The translations under genes and the position numbers were made by a program. Under the pieces are notes generated by a model that was not told the DNA's origin, made no database searches, and worked only from the letters and a program-made list of their open reading frames with translations. Below are positions 31,742 through 42,599 of a stretch of 64,000 bases of DNA, piece by piece. Positions within the stretch are counted from its first letter, which is position 1; every line of letters begins with the position of its first letter. Source of the DNA: JAGOCV01 sp049445855 (GTDB taxonomy: Bacteria > Pseudomonadota > Gammaproteobacteria > Burkholderiales > Burkholderiaceae_C); the NCBI RefSeq assembly GCF_049445855.1, contig NZ_JBMSDV010000006.1, positions 1-64,000 on the forward strand. Reading direction: 5' to 3'.

Positions 31742-33853
31742 TCAGTTGAAGGTCTTGCCCTCGGCCACCAGCTTCTTGATGAGCGGTGCGGGTTCCCAGA
31801 ACTTCGCGTCGTCCATCGGGTTTTTCTGGAAGCGCTTCATCGACTCGGCAACGTTGAACAAGCCGATCTGGTCGGCGTAGTGCATCGGACCGCCGCGGTA
31901 GATCGGGAAGCCGTAGCCGGTGAGGTATACCATGTCGATGTCGCTCGCCTTCGACGCGATGCCTTCTTCCAGGATCAGCGCGGCTTCATTCACCAGCGAA
32001 TACACGAGGCGCTGCACGATTTCCTCGTCGGAGATCTTGCGGGCGGTGAAGCCCTTGTCGGCGCGGTTCTTCTCGATCATGTCGGTCACGAGCTTCGACG
32101 GAATCGCGTCGCGCTTGCCGGCCTGGTAGTCGTACCAGCCGGCGCCGGTCTTCTGGCCGAAGCGGCCCATCTCGCACAGCAGGTCGGCCGTCTTGCTGTA
32201 CTTGATGTCCGGCTTCTCGATGGCGCGGCGCTTGCGGATGGCCCAGCCGATGTCGTTGCCGGCCAGGTCGCCCATGCGGAACGGACCCATCGCGAAGCCG
32301 AACTTCTCGATGGCCTTGTCCACCTGCTGCGGTGTCGCGCCTTCGTCCAGCAAAAAGCCAGCCTGCTGGCTGTAGCGCTCGATCATGCGGTTGCCGATGA
32401 AGCCGTCGGTCACGCCGGAGACCACGGCCGTCTTCTTGATCTTCTTGGCCAGCGCCATGACGGTGGCGAGCACGTCCTTGGCGGTCTTCTTGCCGCGCAC
32501 CACTTCGAGCAGCTTCATCACGTTGGCCGGGCTGAAGAAGTGCATGCCGACCACGTCTTCGGGGCGCTTGGTGAACGCGGCGATCTTGTCCAGGTCGAGC
32601 GTGGACGTGTTGGACGCGAGGATCGCGCCCTTCTTCATCACGCCGTCCAGCGTCTCGAACACCTTCTGCTTGACGCCCATTTCCTCGAACACAGCCTCGA
32701 TCACGAGGTCGGCGTCCTTGATGTCGTCGTAGCTCAGGGTGGTCGTCAGCAGGCTCATGCGCTGCTCGTACTTGTCTGCCTTCAGCTTGCCTTTCTTGAC
32801 CTGTGCCTCGTAGTTCTTGCGGATGGTCGCGATGCCGCGGTCCAGCGCTTCCTGCTTCATCTCCAGCATCTTCACGGGGATGCCGGCGTTCAGGAAGTTC
32901 ATGGTGATGCCGCCACCCATGGTGCCCGCGCCGATGACGGCCACGGCCTTGATGTCACGCTTGGGCGTGTCTTCCGGCACGTCGGGAATCTTGGACGCGG
33001 CACGTTCGGCCGCGAAGATGTGGCGCAGCGCGCGGCATTCGGGCGTCCACATCAGGTTGATGAAGATCTCGCGCTCGAAGAGCATGCCGTCGTTGAACTT
33101 CATCTTTGTCGCAGCTTCGACCGCATCCACGCACTTGCCCGGCGCGGGGAAGTTTTTCGCCATGCCCTTGACCATGTTGCGCGCAAACTGGAAGTACGCG
33201 TCGCCCATCGGGTGCTTGCACGGCAGGTTGCGCACCAGCGGCAGCGGGCTGCCGTCGGCATGCTTTGCGGCGACTTCCTTCGCGAAGGCCAGCGCTTCTT
33301 CGGGCAGCGATTCGATGGACGCGGCCATCTTGTCGAACAGCTTCTGGCCCGGCAGCGAAGCGAGCATCTCGCTCTTCACCGGCTCGCCCGAGACGATCAT
33401 GTTCAGCGCCACCTCGACGCCGAGCACGCGCGGCAGGCGCTGCGTACCGCCGGCGCCGGGAATGAGGCCCAGCTTCACTTCGGGCAGCGCGACGTTCGCA
33501 CCGGGCGCGGCGATGCGGTAGTGCGCGCCGAGCGAGAGCTCCAGACCGCCGCCCATCACCACGCTGTGCATGGCTGCAACCACCGGCTTGGCCGAGTTCT
33601 CCACCGCGAGGATCACGCTCAGCAGGTTCGGTTCGGCCAGCGCTTTGGGGCTGCCGAATTCCTTGATGTCCGCACCGCCCGAGAACGCCTTGCCGGCACC
33701 GGTAAGCACGATGGCCTTCACCGCTGCGTCGCCGTTGGCCTTGGCCAGCCCGTCGGTGACGGCCTTGCGGGTGTCGTAGCCCAGCCCGTTGACCGGAGGA
33801 TTGTTCAGGGTGATCACGGCGACGTCGCCATGGACTTTGTATTCAGCGGTCAT
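31742..33853 (-). CDS. Bifunctional enoyl-CoA hydratase / 3-hydroxyacyl-CoA dehydrogenase (FadJ/FadB-like)
   Basis: This 703-residue protein joins two beta-oxidation steps. Residues about 1-190 are a crotonase fold with GAGKAFSGGADIKEF and GGGLELSLGAHYRIA. Residues about 300-700 are 3-hydroxyacyl-CoA dehydrogenase with the NAD loop AVIGAGTMGGGITMNFLNAG and the HFFSPANVMKLLEVV catalytic block. It is the first gene of the long operon. GAAGGA lies about seven bases before the ATG, and 38-49 bases upstream sits the TetR-type palindrome, so its repressor would control all genes down to 20845. Confidence 0.94.
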   Translation of the reverse strand: MTAEYKVHGDVAVITLNNPPVNGLGYDTRKAVTDGLAKANGDAAVKAIVLTGAGKAFSGGADIKEFGSPKALAEPNLLSVILAVENSAKPVVAAMHSVVMGGGLELSLGAHYRIAAPGANVALPEVKLGLIPGAGGTQRLPRVLGVEVALNMIVSGEPVKSEMLASLPGQKLFDKMAASIESLPEEALAFAKEVAAKHADGSPLPLVRNLPCKHPMGDAYFQFARNMVKGMAKNFPAPGKCVDAVEAATKMKFNDGMLFEREIFINLMWTPECRALRHIFAAERAASKIPDVPEDTPKRDIKAVAVIGAGTMGGGITMNFLNAGIPVKMLEMKQEALDRGIATIRKNYEAQVKKGKLKADKYEQRMSLLTTTLSYDDIKDADLVIEAVFEEMGVKQKVFETLDGVMKKGAILASNTSTLDLDKIAAFTKRPEDVVGMHFFSPANVMKLLEVVRGKKTAKDVLATVMALAKKIKKTAVVSGVTDGFIGNRMIERYSQQAGFLLDEGATPQQVDKAIEKFGFAMGPFRMGDLAGNDIGWAIRKRRAIEKPDIKYSKTADLLCEMGRFGQKTGAGWYDYQAGKRDAIPSKLVTDMIEKNRADKGFTARKISDEEIVQRLVYSLVNEAALILEEGIASKASDIDMVYLTGYGFPIYRGGPMHYADQIGLFNVAESMKRFQKNPMDDAKFWEPAPLIKKLVAEGKTFN

Positions 33854-33890
33854 GCCGGTTTCCTTCGGGGAGATTGGGAGAAGGGAAAAA

Positions 33891-33937
33891 GAACGATCGT
33901 TCGATTTTTATTCTATAGGCAGTCCGTGACACCGCAA
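33891..33937 (-). promoter_or_regulatory. Promoter with TetR-type operator before the acyl-CoA operon
   Basis: GAACGATCGTTC at 33891-33902 is a perfect 12-base palindrome. Just upstream on the minus strand are TAGAAT (33915-33910) as -10 and TTGCGG (33937-33932) as a weak -35, 16 bases apart. The palindrome covers the expected transcription start, so a bound repressor would block initiation. Such AACGATCGTT-type sites are bound by TetR-family regulators of fatty-acid degradation in related bacteria. The regulator gene is not in this window. Confidence 0.6.
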
Positions 33938-33982
33938 CCGGTGCTTGTCCCTGCCGTGACATGGTGACAGGTTCCGCGGCGC

Positions 33983-34678
33983 TCAGACCTCGAGCCATTC
34001 CTTGCGGATGTAAGCGTCGTTGCGCAGCGCTTCCGGCGTGCCCTGGAAGACGATGCTGCCGTGCCCCATGACGAGGCAGCGATCAGAGATCTTCATCGCG
34101 ATGGTGAGCTTCTGCTCGATCAGCAGCACCGACACGCCGCGCTCGCGCAGCACCTTGAGGTAGTCGGCCACGAGCTCGACGATCTTGGGCGCGAGGCCCT
34201 CCGTCGGCTCGTCGATGATGATCAGGTCCGGGTCGCCCATGAGCGTTCGGCACAGCGTGAGCATCTGCTGCTCGCCACCGGACATGACGCCGGCCTCGGT
34301 GTGCTCGCGCTCCTTCAGACGCGGGAACATGCGGTACATGTCCTCGAAGCTCCAGCGGCTGCCCTTGCCCGAACCCTTCTGGCCGAGCTGCAGGTTCTGG
34401 TGCACGGTGAGCTTGGGGAAGATGTCGCGGCTCTCGGGCACATAGCCCAGGCCCAGGTGCGCGATCTCGAAGGCCTTGCGCCCGCGGATCTGCTGGCCCT
34501 TCCAGAGCACCGAGCCGTCGCAGTCCACCAGGCCCATGATGGCCTTGGCGGTGGTCGAGCGGCCCGAGCCGTTGCGGCCCAGCAGCGCGACGATCTCGCC
34601 CTTGCCCACTTCCATGCTCACGCCGTGGAGGACGTGGCTCTTGCCGTAATAGGCGTGAAGATTTTCGATCTGCAGCAT
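33983..34678 (-). CDS. livF: Branched-chain amino acid-type ABC transporter ATPase LivF
   Basis: This 231-residue protein is the second ATP-binding subunit of a Liv/HAAT-type importer. The signature is MSGGEQQML (132-140), Walker B LIIIDEP (152-158) and the switch His lies in the C-terminal third. The Walker A reads GRNGSGRST (34-42): the usual Lys is Arg at position 40. The downstream gene boundary is clear and the start is two bases after the livG stop. It closes the livK-H-M-G-F set; the substrate may be a hydrophobic carboxylate rather than an amino acid, given the neighbours. Confidence 0.92.
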   Translation of the reverse strand: MLQIENLHAYYGKSHVLHGVSMEVGKGEIVALLGRNGSGRSTTAKAIMGLVDCDGSVLWKGQQIRGRKAFEIAHLGLGYVPESRDIFPKLTVHQNLQLGQKGSGKGSRWSFEDMYRMFPRLKEREHTEAGVMSGGEQQMLTLCRTLMGDPDLIIIDEPTEGLAPKIVELVADYLKVLRERGVSVLLIEQKLTIAMKISDRCLVMGHGSIVFQGTPEALRNDAYIRKEWLEV

Positions 34679-34680
34679 CT

Positions 34681-35472
34681 TCAGTGTCCTTGCGCCTGAT
34701 GCTCGGCAATGACGGAGCCGAGATAGGCCTCCTGCACGCGCTGGTTGGCGCGCACGGCGTCGGGCGTATCGAAGGCAATGACCTCGCCGTACACCACCAC
34801 CGCGATGCGGTCGGCCAGGCCGAACACCACCCCCATGTCGTGCTCCACCGTCAGCAGCGTCTTGCCGACGGTGATGTCCTTGATCAGGTTGATGAAACGC
34901 GTGGTCTCGCTCTTGCTCATGCCCGCCGTCGGTTCGTCCAGCAGGATGACGCTCGCGCCCCCGGCGATGGTGATGCCGATCTCCAGCGCACGCTGCTCGG
35001 CGTAGGTGAGGTTCATCGCCAGCACGTCGCGCTTCTTGTCGAGCTTGATCATCTCCATGAGTTCCTCGGCGCGGTCGTTGGCGTCGTCCAGCCGCGAGAG
35101 GAATTTCAGGAAGGTGTAACGGTAGCCCAGGCTCCAGAGCACGCCGCAGCGCAGGTTCTCGAACACGCTGAGCTTGGGGAAGATGTTGGTGATCTGGAAG
35201 CTGCGCGACAGGCCCATGCGGTTGATCTCGAACGGCTTCCTGCCGTCGATGCGCTGGCCGTGCAGCATCACTTCGCCGCTGCTGGGCTCGAACCGGCCGC
35301 TGATCAGGTTGAACAGCGTGGACTTGCCGGCACCGTTCGGTCCGATGATGGCAACGCGCTCACCCGCCTTCACCGCGAGGTTGGCACCCCGGATGATCTC
35401 GGTCTTGCCGAAGCTCTTGCGCAGGTCGCGCAGTTCCACAGCAAAAGGCGCCGACGAGGTGGTTGCGTTCAT
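34681..35472 (-). CDS. livG: Branched-chain amino acid-type ABC transporter ATPase LivG
   Basis: This 263-residue ATPase has a normal Walker A, GPNGAGKST (44-52), Q-loop region SFQITNIFPKLSVFENL, Walker B VILLDEP and switch TVEHDMG. It overlaps livM by four bases upstream and lies two bases before livF. It pairs with LivF on the cytoplasmic side of the LivHM channel. Confidence 0.94.
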   Translation of the reverse strand: MNATTSSAPFAVELRDLRKSFGKTEIIRGANLAVKAGERVAIIGPNGAGKSTLFNLISGRFEPSSGEVMLHGQRIDGRKPFEINRMGLSRSFQITNIFPKLSVFENLRCGVLWSLGYRYTFLKFLSRLDDANDRAEELMEMIKLDKKRDVLAMNLTYAEQRALEIGITIAGGASVILLDEPTAGMSKSETTRFINLIKDITVGKTLLTVEHDMGVVFGLADRIAVVVYGEVIAFDTPDAVRANQRVQEAYLGSVIAEHQAQGH

Positions 35473-36764
35473 ACCGCCGTCTCCCGCCGCTTGATCTCTT
35501 TCTCGATCTCCACCTGCACTTCACCCCAGTCATGCCTGAATTGCCTCCGGGCGAGCTCGAACAGGCCGAGGCCGGTGAGCAGCACGAAGGCCGAGCCGAA
35601 CCAGCTGTCCAGGCCGCGCGCGTTCAACGTGATGCCCAGGAACTGCAATTCATCGCCCAGGGCACTGGCCAGTTGCAGGTGATAGATCATTTCGATCATC
35701 GCGCCCGCGCCCGCCAGCACCGTCAGGCCGGTCACCGCCAGGCCGAGGTAACTCGTCCAGACCTGCCGCAGCTTGCCGAATTTCGCCACACGCAGGTTCA
35801 TCATGATCAGGCTGGCGATGCCACCCGGCGCGTACATCACCATGAACAGGAAGATGAGGCCCAGGTACAGCAGCCACGCCTTGGTGAATTCGGAGAACAG
35901 CACGAAGGCCAGCACCATCAGGATGGCGCCGATGATCGGCCCGAAGAAGAACGTCGCACCACCGAGAAACGTGAACAGCAGGTAGCCGCCCGAGCGTGCC
36001 GCGCCCACCACCTCGGCCGTGACGATCTCGAAGTTGATGGCTGCGAGGCCACCCGAGATGCCGGCGAAGAAGCCCGCGATGATGAAGGCCGTGTAGCGCA
36101 CGCGCTGCGTGTTGTAGCCGATGAACTCCACGCGCTCGGGGTTGTCGCGTACCGCGTTGAGGATGCGGCCCAGCGGCGTCTGCGTGAAGGCGTACATGAG
36201 CGCCACGCAGATGAAGGTGTAGACCGCGATCAGGTAGTACACCTGCCGCTGCGGCCCGAAGGTGATGCCGAAGAACGCCTGCCCCGCCACGCGGTTGCCC
36301 GACACGCCGGCCTCGCCGCCGAAGAACTCGGAGAACATCAGCGACATGGCGAACACCAGCTCGGCCATGCCCAGCGTGATCATGGCGAAGGTCGTGCCAG
36401 ATTTGCGCGTGGTCACGTAGCCCAGCAGGATGGCAAAGGCCATGCCTGCGAGACCTCCGACGATGGGAATCAGGCTGACCGGCAGCTTGAACGCGCCGGC
36501 CGTCACCTGGTTGAGCGCATGGATGGCCATGTACGAACCCAGCCCCGTGTACACCGCATGGCCGAAGCTGAGCATGCCGCCCTGCCCCAGCAACATGTTG
36601 TAGGACAGGCAGGCGATGATGGCGATGCCCATCTGCGAGAGCATGGTGAGCGACAGGTTGCTGCCGAACAGCAGCGGTGCCACGCCCATGATGAGCGCGA
36701 ACGCGCCCCAGATGATCCAGCGGCCGACGTTGTACGGCCTGAATTCGTAGTGCGAGCGCGCCAT
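35469..36764 (-). CDS. livM: ABC transporter permease LivM
   Basis: This 431-residue integral membrane protein has about ten hydrophobic segments and the family block NMLLGQGGMLSFGHAVYTGLG, then AVRDNPERVEFIGYN, where the permease contacts the ATPase. The C-terminal extension after about residue 330 (a further helix pair and a charged tail) makes it longer than E. coli LivM's core. It starts four bases after livH and overlaps livG. Confidence 0.92.
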   Translation of the reverse strand: MARSHYEFRPYNVGRWIIWGAFALIMGVAPLLFGSNLSLTMLSQMGIAIIACLSYNMLLGQGGMLSFGHAVYTGLGSYMAIHALNQVTAGAFKLPVSLIPIVGGLAGMAFAILLGYVTTRKSGTTFAMITLGMAELVFAMSLMFSEFFGGEAGVSGNRVAGQAFFGITFGPQRQVYYLIAVYTFICVALMYAFTQTPLGRILNAVRDNPERVEFIGYNTQRVRYTAFIIAGFFAGISGGLAAINFEIVTAEVVGAARSGGYLLFTFLGGATFFFGPIIGAILMVLAFVLFSEFTKAWLLYLGLIFLFMVMYAPGGIASLIMMNLRVAKFGKLRQVWTSYLGLAVTGLTVLAGAGAMIEMIYHLQLASALGDELQFLGITLNARGLDSWFGSAFVLLTGLGLFELARRQFRHDWGEVQVEIEKEIKRRETAV

Positions 36765-36768
36765 GACT

Positions 36769-37803
36769 TCAGCCCTCCCGCGTGCCGAGCAGGCCCTTGG
36801 GCCGGAAGATGAGGATCAGCACCAGGAACAGGTACGGCAGGATCGGCGCCACCTGCGACAGCGTGAGTTTGACCACCGAGTTGTTCTTCGCCGCATCGCT
36901 GAGTTCGATGCCCAGCTGCTGCGCGAGCGTGATGAAGGAGTAGTCGAACGCCACCGCGAACGTCTGGATGACGCCGATCAGCACCGACGCGAGGAATGCG
37001 CCCGACAGCGAACCCATGCCGCCGACCACCACCACCACGAAGATCACCGATCCCACCGTGGCTGCCATGGCCGGCTCGGTGACGAAGGTGCTGCCGCCGA
37101 TCACGCCGGCCAGTGCGGCCAGCCCCGTGCCGGCGCCGAACACCAGCATGAACACACGCGGCACGTTGTGGCCCAGCGACTCGACCATGTCCGGGTGCGT
37201 GAGCGCGGCCTGGATGACCAGCCCGATGCGCGTGCGTGTGAGCAGCAGCCACAGCGCCAGCAGCATCAGCAGCGCCACGAGCATCATGAAGCCGCGCGTG
37301 GCCGGGAACGGCGAGCAGAACACGCGTTCGGCCACGCCCGCTGCGGCGGTGCACATCTCGGCCGGCGCGGCGCCCCAGACGAAGCCCATGCCTTCGGCGT
37401 TGTGCACCAGCGTGAACGCCGGCCCCTGCAGCACGGCCGGCGGCTTGAACTCGACAGCCGTGCGGCCCCACACGAGCTGCACCAGCTCGAGCAGGATGTA
37501 AGAAAGCCCGAACGTGACGAGCAACTCGGGCACATGACCGTACTTGTGCACCTTGCGCAGGCTCATCCGCTCGAAGCCCGCGCCGAGCAGGCCCACGATC
37601 AGCGGCGCGATGACCAGGGCCGGCCAGAAACCGATGAAGCCCGACAGCGTGTAGCCGACGTAGGCCCCCACCATGTAGAAGCTGGCGTGCGCGAAATTGA
37701 GCACCCCCATCATGCTGAAGATCAGCGTGAGCCCCGAACTCAGCATGAACAGCAACAGGCCATAGCTGAGCCCGTTGAGCAGGGAGATGATCATGAACTC
37801 CAT
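36769..37803 (-). CDS. livH: ABC transporter permease LivH
   Basis: This 344-residue permease has the LivH opening LLNGLSYGLLLFMLSSGLTL, then about eight membrane helices and the GGMGSLSGAFLASVLIGV block near the C-terminus. I start at 37803; an in-frame upstream codon at 37845 would add 14 residues not typical of the family. An extra-cytoplasmic loop of about 40 residues (about 135-180, with VFCSPFPATRG) is longer than usual. A terminator-like hairpin lies between livK and this gene. Confidence 0.9.
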   Translation of the reverse strand: MEFMIISLLNGLSYGLLLFMLSSGLTLIFSMMGVLNFAHASFYMVGAYVGYTLSGFIGFWPALVIAPLIVGLLGAGFERMSLRKVHKYGHVPELLVTFGLSYILLELVQLVWGRTAVEFKPPAVLQGPAFTLVHNAEGMGFVWGAAPAEMCTAAAGVAERVFCSPFPATRGFMMLVALLMLLALWLLLTRTRIGLVIQAALTHPDMVESLGHNVPRVFMLVFGAGTGLAALAGVIGGSTFVTEPAMAATVGSVIFVVVVVGGMGSLSGAFLASVLIGVIQTFAVAFDYSFITLAQQLGIELSDAAKNNSVVKLTLSQVAPILPYLFLVLILIFRPKGLLGTREG

Positions 37804-37878
37804 GTGTGTACTGCTTCTTCCGAAAAGAGAATCCCTGCCGGGCAACGGCCCGAGGTTAACCGCAGAAAACCGTGCCTG

Positions 37879-37914
37879 AAAAAAGGGCCCGACCGATCTT
37901 CATCTGTCAGGCCC
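37879..37914 (-). terminator. Rho-independent terminator or attenuator between livK and livH
   Basis: On the minus strand GGGCCTGAC pairs with GTCGGGCCC (nine pairs, one G-U) and is followed by six T. It lies 25 bases after the livK stop and upstream of livH. Partial termination here would give more binding protein than membrane subunits, as is common in such operons. Confidence 0.8.
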
Positions 37915-37939
37915 CCTGCATCCAGCGGGTGCGCCGCAA

Positions 37940-39172
37940 TCAGCCCGGACGCTTCATCTGGCAGCTGGTCGGTGTGCTGGAGACGTACGGCGGGAATTCC
38001 TTCACCGGCACCAGCGTCATGCCCGTGTTCTCGGGGCTGTACGGGTGCTTGGCGTCGGTCTTCTGCCAGACGGTCAGGTACAGCGGCTGCTGCAGCTGGT
38101 GGTCGGTCTTGCGCATCTGCACTTCACCGTTGAAGCTCTTCCACGACAGGCCTTCCAGCGCTGCCGCAACCTTCACCGGGTCGGTGGACTTGGCCTTGGC
38201 CATGGCTTCGGTCAGTGCCGAGTAGATCTGGATGACCGAGCCGGTGTAGAAGTCGTCCTTGTACTTCTGGTTGAACTCGGTCTGCCACTTGCCCATCTGG
38301 CCGGGCATGTTGTAGTGGTTGTAGGCGATCTGGTAGACGCGGCCTGCGGCGGCCGTGCCCAGCGCCGTCGGCGAACCGGTGATGCCGGCGTAGTACGTGT
38401 AGAACTTGCCGTTGTAGCCGCCTTCGTTGGCCGCCTTGATCAGCAGCGCCAGGTCGGAGCCCCAGTTGCCGGTGATCACGGTATCGGCGCCCGAGGCCTT
38501 GATCTTGGCGATGTACGGTGCGAAGTCACGCACCTGGGCGAGCGGGTGAAGGTCTTCGCCGGCGATCTGCACGTCCGGGCGCTTGCGCTTGAGGTTGTCC
38601 TTGGCGTAGGCGGCGACCTGATGGCCGTGCGAGTAGTTCTGGTTCAGCAGATACACCTTCTTGATGTCCGGCTGGTCCTTCATGAAGGTCGTCATGGCCT
38701 CGATCTTCATCGAGGTGTCCGCGTCGAAGCGGAAGTGCCAGTAGCTGCACTTGCTGTTGGTGAAGTCCGGGTCCACGGCCGAGTGATTCAGGAAGATGAC
38801 TTCCTTGCCGGGGTTGCGCTCGTTGTGCTTGTTGACCGCGTCGATCAGCGCACCGGCGACGGACGAACCGTTGCCCTGCGTGATGTAACGCACGCCCTGG
38901 TCGAGCGCGGCCTTCAGCGCGTTCAGGCTTTCGGCGGGGCTGAGCTTGTTGTCGAAGGTCACCAGTTCGAACTTCACGCCCGCCGGGTTGCTCTTGTTGA
39001 ACACCTCGGCGAAGTACTGGAAGCTCTTGACCTGGTTGTTGCCGACCGGCCCCATCAGGCCGGAGAGCGGGTCGATGAACGCAATCTTGACGGTTTCACC
39101 CTTCTGGGCGAAAGCGCCAGTCATGGCGAGGGTCATGGCGGCAAACGCCACGGATTTGACGATCAGTTTCAT
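37940..39172 (-). CDS. livK: ABC transporter substrate-binding protein LivK-type
   Basis: This 410-residue periplasmic protein has a signal peptide (cleavage near GAFAQ, 19-23) and the Peripla_BP_6 fold, with VKIAFIDPLSGLMGPVGNNQ at the mature N-terminus. It is exported to capture the ligand and hand it to LivHM. Its sequence resembles the subgroup that serves aromatic or other hydrophobic acids as much as leucine; the ligand cannot be fixed. It is transcribed first, 132 bases after the acyl-CoA synthetase gene. Confidence 0.92.
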   Translation of the reverse strand: MKLIVKSVAFAAMTLAMTGAFAQKGETVKIAFIDPLSGLMGPVGNNQVKSFQYFAEVFNKSNPAGVKFELVTFDNKLSPAESLNALKAALDQGVRYITQGNGSSVAGALIDAVNKHNERNPGKEVIFLNHSAVDPDFTNSKCSYWHFRFDADTSMKIEAMTTFMKDQPDIKKVYLLNQNYSHGHQVAAYAKDNLKRKRPDVQIAGEDLHPLAQVRDFAPYIAKIKASGADTVITGNWGSDLALLIKAANEGGYNGKFYTYYAGITGSPTALGTAAAGRVYQIAYNHYNMPGQMGKWQTEFNQKYKDDFYTGSVIQIYSALTEAMAKAKSTDPVKVAAALEGLSWKSFNGEVQMRKTDHQLQQPLYLTVWQKTDAKHPYSPENTGMTLVPVKEFPPYVSSTPTSCQMKRPG

Positions 39173-39304
39173 GCTTGTCTCCTTGTAATTCCTTGTACGC
39201 CGCAGAGTAGCCAGATTTGTGCGATGCAGCGCTCAGGGATTGCACCTACCACCGTCGCCTTTGCGACTGGTTAGCGACCGGTTCGCGACTGGTTTGTGGC
39301 CGTT

Positions 39305-40951
<1,647 letters not shown>

Positions 40952-41059
40952 GCGTACTCCTTGGTCTGTGGTTTTTTCTGGATACCGCAGTATTGCGCGA
41001 TGCAACATGCCGCCGGATGCGGGAATGCCCTCACCGGCGCTGACTTGAGTCAACTGCGG

Positions 41060-41065
41060 GACAAT
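41060..41065 (+). promoter_or_regulatory. Possible -10 element for a leaderless selO transcript
   Basis: GACAAT ends seven bases before the selO ATG at 41073. A short palindrome TTGAGTCAA (41045-41053) lies upstream. No convincing -35 box is seen. Confidence 0.25.
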
Positions 41066-41072
41066 CGCCAGC

Positions 41073-42599
41073 ATGAACGCCAACACCTCGGCCGCCGTTG
41101 CGGCGGACAGCGGACTGCACTGGCAGGAGGGCTTTTCGCGCCTGGGCGACGCTTTCTTCACGCGCCTCTCGCCACGCCCCCTGCCCTCGCCCTATTGGGT
41201 CGGCACCAGTCGCGCGATGGCGCGCGAACTCGGCCTGTCCGATGAATGGGTGGCGTCGCAGGAAGCACTCGAGGCTTTCACCGGCAATATTCCCCTGGCT
41301 GGCAGCGACCCGCTGGCCAGCGTCTACAGCGGCCATCAGTTCGGCGTGTGGGCCGGCCAGTTGGGCGACGGCCGCGCCATCCTGCTGGGCGAGACGGACA
41401 AGGGCCAGGAAATCCAGCTCAAGGGTGCCGGCCTCACGCCGTATTCGCGCATGGGCGACGGCCGAGCCGTGCTGCGCTCTTCCATCCGTGAATTCCTGTG
41501 CAGCGAGGCGATGCATGCGCTGGGCGTGCCGACCAGCCGCGCGCTCTGCGTGACAGGCTCGAATGCGCCCGTGCGCCGGGAGACCATGGAAACCGCGGCC
41601 GTGGTGACGCGCGTGGCGCCCAGCTTCGTGCGCTTCGGGCATTTCGAACATTTCGCCTACAGCGGACAGCACGACGAACTCAGGAAGCTGGCGGACTACG
41701 TCATCGACCGTTACTACCCCGAGTGTCGCAACGCCACGACGCTGGCCGGTAACCCGTATGCCAACCTGCTGCAGGCGGTGAGTGCCCGTACGGCGCGTCT
41801 GATGGCGCACTGGCAGGCCGTTGGCTTCTGCCACGGGGTGATGAACACCGACAACATGAGCATCCTGGGCCTGACCATCGACTACGGCCCGTTCCAGTTC
41901 CTCGACGGCTTCAACCCGGCGCACATCTGCAACCACAGCGACACGCAGGGCCGCTACGCCTACAACCGCCAGCCCAACATCGCCTACTGGAACCTGTTCT
42001 GTCTGGGTCAGGCACTGTTGCCGCTGATCAGCCCGGCCGCAGAAAGCGGGAACGGTGAACAGGAGTTCGACCAGGAACTGGCACTCGCGGCGCTCGAGCC
42101 GTACAAGACACAGTTCCCCGAAGCCCTCGAAAACGCCATGCGTGCCAAGCTCGGCCTGGTGGACAGCCGTCCGGAGGACCGCGAGCTGATCGAGTCCGCG
42201 CTCAAGCTGCTGGCCAGCGAGCAGGCCGACTACACCATCTTCTGGCGACGCCTGTCGCACCACATCGCCGGCACGCCCGATCGGGCCGCCGCCGAACCTG
42301 TGCGGGACATTCTGCTGGACCGTCCTACCCTGGACGACTGGCTGCAGCGTTTCGACGTCCGCGTCGGAGCGGACCGGGCGGAAACCGGCCGCCGAATGCT
42401 CGCCGCCAACCCGAAATTCGTGCTGCGCAACCATCTGGGCGAAGAAGTCATCCAGGCCGCGAAACTTGGCGACTTTTCGCCACTCCAAGCCTTGGCCGAC
42501 GTGCTTTCGGCCCCATTTGACGAGCATCCGGCGCACGAATCGTGGGCCGGGTTCCCGCCCGAATGGGCTTCCACCATCGAGATCAGCTGCTCATCATGA
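41073..42599 (+). CDS. selO: Protein adenylyltransferase SelO (YdiU)
   Basis: This 508-residue pseudokinase transfers AMP to protein hydroxyls and is linked to redox stress. The SYSGHQFG-type block appears as VYSGHQFGVWAGQLGDGRA, then the conserved MGDGRAVLRSSIREFLCSEA and the metal-binding NTDNMSILGLTIDYGPF. The C-terminus ends EISCSS: the position that is selenocysteine in some animals is Cys here and no in-frame TGA precedes it. The stop overlaps msrB by ATGA (42596-42599), and selO next to a methionine sulfoxide reductase is a sensible redox pair. Confidence 0.94.
   Translation: MNANTSAAVAADSGLHWQEGFSRLGDAFFTRLSPRPLPSPYWVGTSRAMARELGLSDEWVASQEALEAFTGNIPLAGSDPLASVYSGHQFGVWAGQLGDGRAILLGETDKGQEIQLKGAGLTPYSRMGDGRAVLRSSIREFLCSEAMHALGVPTSRALCVTGSNAPVRRETMETAAVVTRVAPSFVRFGHFEHFAYSGQHDELRKLADYVIDRYYPECRNATTLAGNPYANLLQAVSARTARLMAHWQAVGFCHGVMNTDNMSILGLTIDYGPFQFLDGFNPAHICNHSDTQGRYAYNRQPNIAYWNLFCLGQALLPLISPAAESGNGEQEFDQELALAALEPYKTQFPEALENAMRAKLGLVDSRPEDRELIESALKLLASEQADYTIFWRRLSHHIAGTPDRAAAEPVRDILLDRPTLDDWLQRFDVRVGADRAETGRRMLAANPKFVLRNHLGEEVIQAAKLGDFSPLQALADVLSAPFDEHPAHESWAGFPPEWASTIEISCSS

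Noticed and set aside
42560..42599. Possible selenocysteine in SelO
   Set aside because: The C-terminal position is a Cys codon and no in-frame TGA precedes the real stop.
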